Shown piece by piece: positions 46,364-54,350 of a stretch of DNA of 64,000 nt (position 1 is its first letter; each line of letters opens with the position of its first letter). This DNA comes from Pseudomonadota bacterium (GTDB taxonomy: Bacteria > Pseudomonadota > Alphaproteobacteria > Rhizobiales > Hyphomicrobiaceae): the NCBI GenBank assembly GCA_023423275.1, contig JAFAFW010000107.1, positions 1 through 64,000 on the forward strand. The letters run 5' to 3'. Position numbers and translations under genes: made by a program. The notes under the pieces were generated by a model. It had not been told where the DNA came from, did no database searches, and worked only from the letters and a program-made list of their open reading frames with translations.

Positions 46364-46490
46364 GATCGCGCCCCGTTCGAACCCACTGGATTTCGAATAG
46401 GGCGGTCAACCGGCCGTGGCAAGATCTCCACACCGGTCCCGATGTCGCGGCTGCTTGGGCCAATCTCTGCGAACGCGGCCGAAATTCAGT

Positions 46491-46961
46491 TCAGCCGACG
46501 TTGCGCCACGTCCCATCGCCATTGCGGCACGCTGTCCCGCGCATCGTACGCGGCCGTCCGTCGATATACACGGTATGAGTGTAGTCGCGGCAATCATCCG
46601 GGCCGCGCCGGTAGGACTCACCCGGCACCACTTCGCCGTAACGGCCGCTGTCCGGATTGCGCCACGGTGTCCGCTGACCGGAGCGGCCACGCTCCAGTGC
46701 TGCGAATTCCGCTTCCTGAGCCAGCATTTGATCCTGCCGGTCCATCGAGCGGCCGATTTCGCTGCCGACAATGCCGCCAACCACGGCTCCGGCCACCGTC
46801 GCCAGAACCTTGCCGGATCCTCCACCAACCTGATTTCCGAGAATGCCACCGGCGACCGCACCCACGACCATGCCGGTGTCAGCCTTGCTAGGACCGTCCG
46901 GACCACACCCGAGAAGCAAACCGGGTCCGAGAAGGAGTAGTGCGGCAGTTTTCATTTTCAT
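46491..46961 (-). CDS. Glycine-zipper outer-membrane lipoprotein (17 kDa antigen-like)
   Basis: A protein of 156 residues from the ATG at 46961 with AGGGGGG upstream. Lipoprotein signal ending L-L-L-G-C, then a two-helix glycine-zipper (G-A-V-A-G-G-I-L-G-N-Q-V-G-G and G-A-V-V-G-G-I-V-G-S-E-I-G) and a C-terminal domain W-R-N-P-D-S-G-R-Y-G-E-V-V-P with two Cys. Resembles rickettsial 17 kDa surface antigen family proteins. Likely anchored in the outer membrane; function unclear. Confidence 0.87.
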   Translation of the reverse strand: MKMKTAALLLLGPGLLLGCGPDGPSKADTGMVVGAVAGGILGNQVGGGSGKVLATVAGAVVGGIVGSEIGRSMDRQDQMLAQEAEFAALERGRSGQRTPWRNPDSGRYGEVVPGESYRRGPDDCRDYTHTVYIDGRPRTMRGTACRNGDGTWRNVG

Positions 46962-47117
46962 TGGCTTGCCCCCCTTCACCTCATATTGCCCCAAAGGCCG
47001 GTGAAGCGTTAATTCAATCCTTGGACAATACGCTATCTTCAGCGATTCCGGCGGAAATGCGACACTTCTCAACTGATTGATGCAATCTCACGCAATCAGG
47101 GTAGCGCTGCAACACAC

Positions 47118-48500
47118 TCAAGTTCCAGGAAGATCCAGCGTTGCATTCAGTCCGCCAAGTGACGACGCTTCCAGGCGCAACTTTCCCCGGTAAGAACTGG
47201 CGAGATCCCCCACGATCGATAATCCCAACCCCGAGCCCGGTTTGGTTTCATCCAGGCGGAGCCCGCGTTTTCCAATCTGCTTGCGCTCCGCTTCCGTCAG
47301 GCCCGGACCGTCATCCTCGACGGCGATCGAGAGCCGGGGTGGCGCCGTCCGAGTCTCCGAGCGCCTCGCAGTGACCGTCAGATGAACCCGCCCACGCGCC
47401 CATTTGCATGCGTTGTCGAGCAAATTGCCCAACATCTCCTCCAGATCATGCCGTTCCCCCTGAAAGCGCGCCGTCTCTGGACACTTCACCGTAATCACCA
47501 CTCCCTTGTCGCGATAGATCCGCTCAAGCGTCCGCTGCAGAGATTCGGCGACCGGGAATACCTCCGTCACCCGCACGACGGAACCTGCACTGGAGGCCAT
47601 GCGCGCGCGATCCAGATAGTGGCTGATCTGATCACGCATCGTGCGCGCCTGCTCGGCCACCTTCTGCGCGAACGGAGATTTGTCCTCGCGCGCCTCGTTG
47701 ACGATAACCGCCAACGGCGTCTTCAAGGCGTGCGCCAGATTGCCGACCTGCGTGCGCGCACGATCGATGATGTCCTGATTGGACTGCAGGAGGGCGTTGA
47801 GCTGCTTTTGCAGCGGTTCGATCTCCGCCGGCAGATCCTCATCGAGCTGCGACGCTTGCCCGGAGCGGATCGCCGACAATCCTCGCTCTATGGCGCGCAG
47901 CGGCAGCAATCCGAAGCGGACCTGCACGAGCGTAACAGCCACCAGGGCGATACCCGCCAGCGTCAGCGCAATTGCGAGCTGTCGCGCAAATCCCGAGACG
48001 CGCGCATCGAGCCAATCCAGCGGCCCCGCAACGATGATGGAGTATTTCGGGCCGTTATCCTCGTCACCAGCGACGTAGACGGCCTCCGCAATGCGGATGC
48101 GCTGATCGTTGGGTCCATTGGTATCCATCCACCGCGTGCCCTGAATATCGGGCTTGACCGCGGCTTCGAACGGCGATGGCAGAACCGAAGTTGCAAGCGA
48201 GGGAGAGACCTGCGCCTGCCCAGGCGCGTCGTCGAGCGGCTTGATCTGCCAGTACCAGCCCGAATGCGTGATATAGAACAGCGGCTCGCCGATCTGCCCC
48301 GGCGTATCGGGCAGACCATCCGCGCTATCGATGCTGTCGGCGTGAACGATCGTCAGCAATTGCTGCAGCCGCTCGTCGAAACTGTCCCGCACTTCCTGGC
48401 GATAGACCGAATCGATGATCAAGCCGGCGATGGGCAGGACAAGCATCGTTGAGACGATGGCCGTCGCCAGCAGCCGGAAAGCGAGCGAATTAAGCCGCAT
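47118..48500 (-). CDS. Sensor histidine kinase (PhoQ-like)
   Basis: A protein of 460 residues. Two transmembrane helices (residues 10-30 and about 165-187) flank a periplasmic sensor of about 130 residues. H-box G-N-L-A-H-A-L-K-T-P, N-box N-L-L-D-N-A-C-K-W, G-boxes D-D-G-P-G-L-T and G-S-G-L-G-L-S. The H-box Ala before Leu-Lys is typical of PhoQ-type kinases. Overlaps the regulator gene by 11 bases. Confidence 0.92.
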   Translation of the reverse strand: MRLNSLAFRLLATAIVSTMLVLPIAGLIIDSVYRQEVRDSFDERLQQLLTIVHADSIDSADGLPDTPGQIGEPLFYITHSGWYWQIKPLDDAPGQAQVSPSLATSVLPSPFEAAVKPDIQGTRWMDTNGPNDQRIRIAEAVYVAGDEDNGPKYSIIVAGPLDWLDARVSGFARQLAIALTLAGIALVAVTLVQVRFGLLPLRAIERGLSAIRSGQASQLDEDLPAEIEPLQKQLNALLQSNQDIIDRARTQVGNLAHALKTPLAVIVNEAREDKSPFAQKVAEQARTMRDQISHYLDRARMASSAGSVVRVTEVFPVAESLQRTLERIYRDKGVVITVKCPETARFQGERHDLEEMLGNLLDNACKWARGRVHLTVTARRSETRTAPPRLSIAVEDDGPGLTEAERKQIGKRGLRLDETKPGSGLGLSIVGDLASSYRGKLRLEASSLGGLNATLDLPGT

Positions 48501-49161
48501 CGGGCTCCTGCGTGAGCCGGTAGCCGAGCCCGCGCACGGTTTTGATCACATCGGCCGGGATCTTCTTGCGCAACCGGCCGATGAAAACCTCGATGGTATT
48601 GCTGTCGCGATCGAAGTCCTGATCGTATAGATGCTCCACGAGCTCCGTGCGCGACACGACCCGCTCGTTGTGGTGCATGAGATAGGCCAGCAGACGATAT
48701 TCATGCGAGGTCAGCTTGATGGTCTGCCCCTCGTATGTGACGCGAGCGGTGCGCGTATCCAGTCGCAGCGGGCCGCACTCAAGCTCGCTTTTGGCGTGAC
48801 CCGACGACCGGCGCACCTGCGCCCGGGCTCGCGCCAGCAGCTCCTCCATATGGAACGGCTTGGCGACATAGTCATCTGCGCCGGCATCAATTCCGGCGAC
48901 CTTGTCGCTCCAGCGGTCGCGCGCCGTGAGGATGATCACCGGCATGTTGCGATCGGCCCGGCGCCACTGTTCGAGCACGCTGATGCCGTCCATTTTCGGC
49001 AGACCGATATCCAGGATCACGAGATCGTAGGGTTCGGTTTCACCCAGATAGAACCCTTCCTCTCCATCGCCGGCCGTATCCACGGCAAAACCGGCGTCAG
49101 ACAGCGCCTGGACAAGCTGACGATTGAGATCGGGGTCATCTTCAACGACGAGGACTCGCAA
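48490..49161 (-). CDS. OmpR-family response regulator (PhoP-like)
   Basis: A protein of 223 residues if it starts at the TTG at 49161 (L-R-V-L-V-V-E-D-D); no ATG fits before the receiver domain except at 49213 far upstream. Phospho-Asp in V-I-L-D-I-G-L-P-K-M and Lys in V-A-K-P-F-H-M. The winged helix ends with R-G-L-G-Y-R-L-T. Pairs with the overlapping kinase. Confidence 0.9.
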   Translation of the reverse strand: MRVLVVEDDPDLNRQLVQALSDAGFAVDTAGDGEEGFYLGETEPYDLVILDIGLPKMDGISVLEQWRRADRNMPVIILTARDRWSDKVAGIDAGADDYVAKPFHMEELLARARAQVRRSSGHAKSELECGPLRLDTRTARVTYEGQTIKLTSHEYRLLAYLMHHNERVVSRTELVEHLYDQDFDRDSNTIEVFIGRLRKKIPADVIKTVRGLGYRLTQEPDAA

Positions 49162-49278
49162 GGCTCTATCCGCTTCGTTCCACCAACGTTCACGCCTACG
49201 GCAAAGTATATACATGAACGTGCGAGACTGTCCTAGTCCGGCGGACAAGCGATTGCGAACTTGCTGGAGCCAAGAAAA

Positions 49279-49608
49279 CTAGGGCTTCTGCGGCTGACGC
49301 GCATCGACAGCCACTGATTTCAGCGGCCCCTTAGGCGGGCGCACGATCAAACGGTACAGGAATCGGCTCCCCATCGCGCACAACGTGGACCGGACGATCT
49401 TGCCGCCGAGTTGGGCCTGCGCAAAACGGTTGAGCTGCTCGACGTTCACGAGCTGCTCTTTCTTGACCACTTGCGCAGCTTCCGACCAATCGGCAAAGCA
49501 CTTCGAGCCTTTGGAGGGGTCCGCCCACGCGCCAGTCGCCCCCAGAACCAGGGAGATTGCCAGGGCGATACCGGCGGCGCTCAAATACATGCGAGAATCG
49601 CGTTTCAT
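49279..49608 (-). CDS. Small secreted protein, possibly PepSY-like
   Basis: A protein of 109 residues with a signal peptide (to about G-A-W-A-D). The mature part has N-R-F-A-Q-A-Q-L-G-G-K-I-V and F-L-Y-R-L-I-V-R-P-P-K-G-P-L-K-S-V-A-V-D-A-R, resembling a single PepSY repeat. Two Cys (K-C-F-A-D and T-L-C-A-M) might form a disulfide. Lies upstream of the PhoPQ-like pair on the same strand, so a sensory or regulated role is plausible. Confidence 0.7.
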   Translation of the reverse strand: MKRDSRMYLSAAGIALAISLVLGATGAWADPSKGSKCFADWSEAAQVVKKEQLVNVEQLNRFAQAQLGGKIVRSTLCAMGSRFLYRLIVRPPKGPLKSVAVDARQPQKP

Positions 49609-49658
49609 AGTACAAAGGACATATCATGAGGGTCCTGAACCGGCCATGAATAGTGCCC

Positions 49659-50990
49659 TCACAACTGGAGTGTGACACGCCGCCGCTCCAACGTCGAGCT
49701 GGCACGCGAGCGCCCGACAACCGTCATCGCGATACCAATGAGGCCTCCGACCGCCTGCACGACGGCCACCACGCCGTCCCCAAGCTCCCGCACCAGATCG
49801 CTGGTGATATCCAATCCGATCAGCGGCCCCAAAACGGGCAAAACCGTGGAGGCCGCGGTGATGATCGCGCCCCAGATGGTCATGGAATGCGCCCACCATT
49901 TGTTGGTTGCCTCGCTGTCGTCGGTCGTTGTCATCGGAATGTCTCCTGTTTGGGACTGCGTAATTTCGGATTGAGGCCGCGATGCCACACCGCCCGCGAG
50001 GTCGGTGCCGATGCGTTCGGCCGCTGCGAGCGTGAGATCGACACGCTTCAGCCAGCCACGGCCGAAGCGCCAGAAGTGGCCAAGACTGCGGTAGCGCGCG
50101 CGGCGGATATCCGCGTATCGCGCCACAAAATCCATTTCGGGCAGTGTCATGACGGCTGCCATCGTCTGCGGACCAATTTCGCCGTCGATCTCGACGCGTG
50201 CCGCCTCCTGCAGCATCCGCGCCGCGTTGCCGACCCCGTGATTGACCGCGGCATCGAAATGCATCAGCGCTAACGCTGGAGGCATCTCCGCAGCCCTCGC
50301 CGGCTGCCAGTAGCGGCTACGGTAAATCTCAGTGAGAAACGCCGAATCGATCTCTTTCAGCTCTTTGATCAGCGTGATCCTGTTGGCGTCCGTCAGCGCC
50401 ATGCCCTTGGCCGCTGCGTAAACCGCCAGCGTGATGCCGCGATTGGTAGGACCGCCAGGATCGACCGGATCGTCAGACCACCCGCCTTCCATGGCGAGGA
50501 CATGCGCAAGAGCCGACTCGAACATCTCACCGGCATCCGATTGGACGATCGCTGACGTCGTCTCCGACGGCCAGCGCAGGCCCAGCAAGCGCGAAGCATC
50601 GAAAGCCTGCACAGTGACGGCATCGTCCTGATTGCCGCCAAGCAAGATCAGCTGATTTCCGCTGACCCCGACGACAAACCCGACGTGTCCTTGTCCCGGG
50701 TCGTTGCCGCGGCTCAGAACTGCGACCGCTCCAAGCTTAGGACCGTCCAATGCCGCGCCCCAATCCAGGTAAGACCGCGCGAGCAAGGACCGTGTGCTGG
50801 CGTACCCCACACGCTCCAGGCACGCGCCAACGAAAGCTGCACACCAGGCAACCTCATCGCTCGTGACCGACGCATGCCCGACGTCCCTGTAAAACTGCAA
50901 AATCCGCTCGTTGCTTGCCGATCCCTTGACCTCACGTGTTCCGACCTCCGGCCATGCCTCGTCGAGCCATGCAGGCTGTTCCGCCGTCAT
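49659..50990 (-). CDS. GTA/phage lysin fused to holin-like membrane domain
   Basis: A protein of 443 residues from the ATG at 50990, five bases after AAGGAA. Domains: CHAP/NlpC-like TIGR02594 region (Cys 50 in V-A-W-C-A-A-F, His 102), a GH108 muramidase domain with Glu 168 in M-E-G-G-W-S-D-D-P, a peptidoglycan-binding-like stretch, and a C-terminal part with two hydrophobic helices (W-G-A-I-I-T-A-A-S-T-V and G-V-V-A-V-V-Q-A-V-G-G) that look like a holin. An in-frame ATG at 49934 with its own AGGAG could make the holin part separately. Typical of the lysis end of GTA clusters. Confidence 0.8.
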   Translation of the reverse strand: MTAEQPAWLDEAWPEVGTREVKGSASNERILQFYRDVGHASVTSDEVAWCAAFVGACLERVGYASTRSLLARSYLDWGAALDGPKLGAVAVLSRGNDPGQGHVGFVVGVSGNQLILLGGNQDDAVTVQAFDASRLLGLRWPSETTSAIVQSDAGEMFESALAHVLAMEGGWSDDPVDPGGPTNRGITLAVYAAAKGMALTDANRITLIKELKEIDSAFLTEIYRSRYWQPARAAEMPPALALMHFDAAVNHGVGNAARMLQEAARVEIDGEIGPQTMAAVMTLPEMDFVARYADIRRARYRSLGHFWRFGRGWLKRVDLTLAAAERIGTDLAGGVASRPQSEITQSQTGDIPMTTTDDSEATNKWWAHSMTIWGAIITAASTVLPVLGPLIGLDITSDLVRELGDGVVAVVQAVGGLIGIAMTVVGRSRASSTLERRRVTLQL

Positions 50991-51033
50991 GTGCGTTCCT
51001 TCTTCAGTAACGTTGAAGTCGCGAGTGCTGTCG

Positions 51034-52196
51034 CTAGACGATGGCCATGCGCGGAGCCCCGCGCCCCCAAACAGCGCTGACCTGATGAATGCGCAGTGAG
51101 ATGGTCTCCGGCGATGCGCCGAAGTCCTCTGTCTGCTGCTCCGCGTCATAGATTGCAGCCGGAGTGCTCACCGAGAGCGTTCGTTTCACCGTATCACCAT
51201 CGAGAACGTCGATTTCATAACGCTCCGCGTCCTCGGCCAAGGGGACATCCACCGTGTCCCAGCTATCGCCACCTTTGCGCGTGCGGCGGACCCAACTCAC
51301 CAGCAGGTCACCATCCGTATTGCGGCGGCCCCTGACGTGAACCGGGCTCAAAGGTCTCAGCCCCAGTCCGCGAAACGTGTGCTGCGCGGCTGCGTAGCTC
51401 GCGTGCCCGATGTCCCGCCCCGCCGGACCGAACCGCCAATTGGCAGTAAGCCCGATCTCGTCCGGTGCCAGATCGATCGGCGCCACAGCCTGCCCCAGCA
51501 GCACGAAGGGAGCGCCTGCTGCCACGGTCGGACGCATCGCGCTTTCGGTGCCTGCCTGACCGCGCAACAGTCCGGACAGTCTGTAAACGCCCGACGTGAC
51601 GAGCGTCGCCGTGAGGAACTGCAGCACCTCCCACTCGCCATCCGGATTGCGGACTGCGGCGCTATTGGCGCCGGCAAGCAGTTGGATCATTTCGGTCGAA
51701 GCGAGCTGACCATGGTCGACGCGGACGAGAAGCTCGCTGGACTTATCCAGACGTCCCGCCGGTCCGTCACCCAGAATGCTTTCAGTGGCCCCGGTGATCG
51801 CCGGAACAGGCACGATCGACTTCAATGTAAAACCGGCATCGGCCGGCGAACGAAACAGCGCAATGGCTCCAGGCCATGGCGTCTGCGAGGCGGCGAAATA
51901 TCCAGCGTATTCCGGTTCATCGCCACGCAGGAGCGGCAGGTCGAGGAAATATCCCAACGCCTGCCCGGACGCAGCCGGCGGTGTCGTGCGGCCGCGCCTT
52001 CCCGGCCCCTCGCTCAAGGCGTAAAGCGCAGGGTCGATGCTCATCGCCTCGATTTCGCGCGCCCCGTGATCGCCGACTTCAGTCACGCGAAACAAGCGCT
52101 GACGCCCACGATCCGAAATTACGACCCGGTCGCCCGGCTCGGCCGCCAGCCAGCTCGGTGGCAGCACGAACGAGGCACGCTCGCGCGCGGCCCACG
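51034..52196 (-). pseudogene. C-terminal remnant of GTA baseplate protein (gp15/Rcc01698-like)
   Basis: About 385 residues of what in intact GTAs is a protein of roughly 1300 residues. The recognisable part starts with W-A-A-R-E-R-A-S-F-V-L-P-P-S-W-L-A-A-E-P-G-D and continues with R-L-S-G-L-L-R-G-Q-A-G-T-E, L-S-P-V-H-V-R-G-R and S-W-V-R-R-T-R-K-G-G-D-S-W, matching the end of GTA host-specificity/baseplate proteins. The TIM-barrel and middle domains are missing. There is no native start; a GTG at 52167 is the only simple one. The frame is closed by a TGA just upstream of the recognisable part, where the sequence becomes the large terminase. Confidence 0.75.
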
Positions 52197-53569
52197 AGTT
52201 CGGTCAACGCCCACACCAGCGCATCGACGCGATCCGGGCTTTTTCCAGAAACACGACCACCGGCACTGAACATCACCATCTGCGCCTCGAGCGCCGCGTG
52301 ATGTCCGACATGCGCGACACGGCCTTCTGCGTAAAGCGCCGCGACCGGCTCGGCGCGCATCCACTTTCCGCGCGTTGCCCGCACCATCCGGATCGGAACG
52401 GCGGGATCGATCTGGCGCAGAACGGTTTGCACCAGATCGCCACCTTGGTTCACCTCGGCGACGACACGATCCGCCGAATAGTCACGGTATGCGGCAATCA
52501 CCGCCCGCGCCCACACTTGCGGTTCACGTCCCTGCAGCGTCCGGTCGTCGAGCACATACACACGTCCATCCGGCCCAAGACCGGCGACGCAAATTCCGCA
52601 GGCATCCGACGTTTTCGTCGCCGTCACCGGCGGATCGACCGCCACGACGACACGCTGCAACGGCGGCGCTTCCGCCACACGATGCTGCGCGATCCATTCC
52701 ATCCGCCATAGCGTGCCAGATTGCTCCTCGATCAATTCGCCGTCGAGTTCCTGACGCCCGAGCAACGTACCGCCGTATCGCTTTTCCATTTCGGCCAGAA
52801 AACCCGGCGCGAGATGAGCCGCGTTATCGCTGGTCCGGACGCGCGTCGTCACCGTTCCGTCATCCGCCATGATGCGCTTCAGAATATCGACCGGGCGCGG
52901 CGTCGTCGTCACAACCTGGCGCGGCATGTCACCGAGCCGCAAACCAAATTGCAGCATGTCCCAAACGCGCTCCGGCTCACGCCATTTCGCAATCTCATCG
53001 ACCCACGCCGCCGCGAACTGCGGACCGCGCAGCGCCTCCGGATCTTCCGCCGAAAACAGTTGCGCGATCACACCGCTCGGCCAAATCACTTGACGTCGCG
53101 ACGGTTCGAAGCGTGGCCTCAAGTGCGCGGGATAAACCCCGAGCAGCCCCGACACACCTTCCACCATGACGCTGCGCGCCTGATCCAGTGTCTCTCCGAT
53201 CAGGGCGATCCGGCCCAACCCGGCACGACATGCCGCCAGCCGCTCGCCCTCCATCCGAACCCACTCCGCGCCGGCTCGCGTCTTACCCGAACCTCGGCCG
53301 CCGAGGATCAGCCATGTCCGCCATCCGCGACCATCGTCGTCAGGTGGCGGAGGCAGTTGATCCTCGCGCGCCCAGGTCTGCCAGTCAGACGCGAGCCAGC
53401 GCAGATGTTCCGATGAAAGATCGATTAGCGCCGCCGCGATCTCATCGCGCGTTGCGATGCTCGCGAAGCTTGAGAATGCGCTCCGCAATTTCGAGGCGGA
53501 GAGCGTCCGTATCCCGGTTGTCGTTGATATCGCGGGAGCGGCGTCGGCCTGCGGTGTCTCCTGCGACAT
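52079..53569 (-). CDS. GTA-type large terminase, C-terminus altered
   Basis: A frame of 496 residues. ATPase domain with Walker A L-G-G-R-G-S-G-K-T at residues 89-97 and nuclease domain with V-V-A-V-D-P-P and S-P-D-R-V-D-A-L-V-W-A-L-T-E-L. Homology appears native up to about residue 456; the last 40 residues are read out of frame from the baseplate remnant. The enzyme cuts and packages DNA into capsids, but no portal or capsid genes are present. The start overlaps the small-terminase gene by 128 bases, which is unusual; a later non-ATG start is possible. Confidence 0.8.
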   Translation of the reverse strand: MSQETPQADAAPAISTTTGIRTLSASKLRSAFSSFASIATRDEIAAALIDLSSEHLRWLASDWQTWAREDQLPPPPDDDGRGWRTWLILGGRGSGKTRAGAEWVRMEGERLAACRAGLGRIALIGETLDQARSVMVEGVSGLLGVYPAHLRPRFEPSRRQVIWPSGVIAQLFSAEDPEALRGPQFAAAWVDEIAKWREPERVWDMLQFGLRLGDMPRQVVTTTPRPVDILKRIMADDGTVTTRVRTSDNAAHLAPGFLAEMEKRYGGTLLGRQELDGELIEEQSGTLWRMEWIAQHRVAEAPPLQRVVVAVDPPVTATKTSDACGICVAGLGPDGRVYVLDDRTLQGREPQVWARAVIAAYRDYSADRVVAEVNQGGDLVQTVLRQIDPAVPIRMVRATRGKWMRAEPVAALYAEGRVAHVGHHAALEAQMVMFSAGGRVSGKSPDRVDALVWALTELVGRARACLVRAATELAGGRAGRPGRNFGSWASALVSRD

Positions 53570-53966
53570 CGGTTTCAGCCTGCAGCTCCGTGATCTTACC
53601 TATCGTGCGGGTCAGCGTACCGATCGTTCGCGTGTCACGCTCGCGATCGGCGGCTGTCCCGGGCTCGTCCGAGTCCATGCGCCTCTCCATCAATCTCAGG
53701 TTTCGGTCCACGACCTTGAACAGACGTTCGAGCAGAGGCTCCTGCCTCGTACGCCGCGATCGCTTGTTTGGCTTCCTCGTATTCCGAACCTTTCCGCTCG
53801 AAGAGCGTGGCAACCAATCTTCAGCCTGCCGTTTGCGATAAAGAGCCGACGTCGTCACACGGTGCTGCTCGGCAATAGCGGCCAGCGTCATTTCGCCCGC
53901 CTCATAAAGCTGCCGAATAGCAGCCCAGTCGACCGGCGCCCGTCGCGGCGCGTTCGCACTGCTCAT
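53442..53966 (-). CDS. GTA small terminase-like helix-turn-helix protein
   Basis: A protein of 174 residues from the ATG at 53966 (a GTG at 54020 is an alternative). The N-terminus has a helix-turn-helix D-W-A-A-I-R-Q-L-Y-E-A-G-E-M-T-L-A-A-I then T-T-S-A-L-Y-R-K-R-Q, followed by a basic linker and a long helical region ending R-L-E-I-A-E-R-I-L-K-L-R-E-H. This matches the small protein upstream of the terminase in Hyphomicrobiales GTAs, which binds DNA for packaging. Assigned by pattern and position. Confidence 0.7.
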   Translation of the reverse strand: MSSANAPRRAPVDWAAIRQLYEAGEMTLAAIAEQHRVTTSALYRKRQAEDWLPRSSSGKVRNTRKPNKRSRRTRQEPLLERLFKVVDRNLRLMERRMDSDEPGTAADRERDTRTIGTLTRTIGKITELQAETDVAGDTAGRRRSRDINDNRDTDALRLEIAERILKLREHRNAR

Positions 53967-54350
53967 CGCATTCCTGTCGGATTGTTCGGAGGAAAACACG
54001 AGGCGGTGCGGCAGCGACACCTTTCGCGTTATACTTCATATGTACCAAAACAGCGTTCGGGTGTCAACAATTAATCTGCAATAATTCCGTAATTTACTTT
54101 TGTTTTTGCGAGTTATACTTATATCGAAACCGAAAACTCTAACATGCCCCAAGTTACCGGGGATAAATAGCTTTCAAACAATCGATACCATCCATATCGA
54201 GGCGCCTTGCTTTGGGCGTTATGCTGCTGATAGGGTTCCGCGCGCTCGAGGTACGAGGTCTCAGGTATCCAGTATCAGAAGGTTCTTGACCATGTACCTT
54301 AGGCGACCGGTGCCGGCCGGATGCGCGCAACGCGATGCGAGTTGCCGCGC
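53967..54350. other. AT-rich divergent intergenic region
   Basis: A 384-base region between the divergent GTA remnant and the YfhO-like gene. Bases 54,020-54,140 are AT-rich and hold the GTA-side promoter at 54039-54067 and a direct repeat GTTATACTT at 54028 and 54112. No further gene seen. Confidence 0.6.
54039..54067 (-). promoter_or_regulatory. Near-consensus sigma-70 promoter of the GTA remnant
   Basis: Read leftward: TTGACA (54067-54062), a 17-base spacer and TACATA (54044-54039). It lies about 75 bases before the small-terminase start, so the remnant is probably still transcribed. Confidence 0.5.

Noticed and set aside
49659..54020. Whole region as an active prophage
   Set aside because: No integrase, repressor, capsid or tail genes; the protein types match gene transfer agents rather than a temperate phage.
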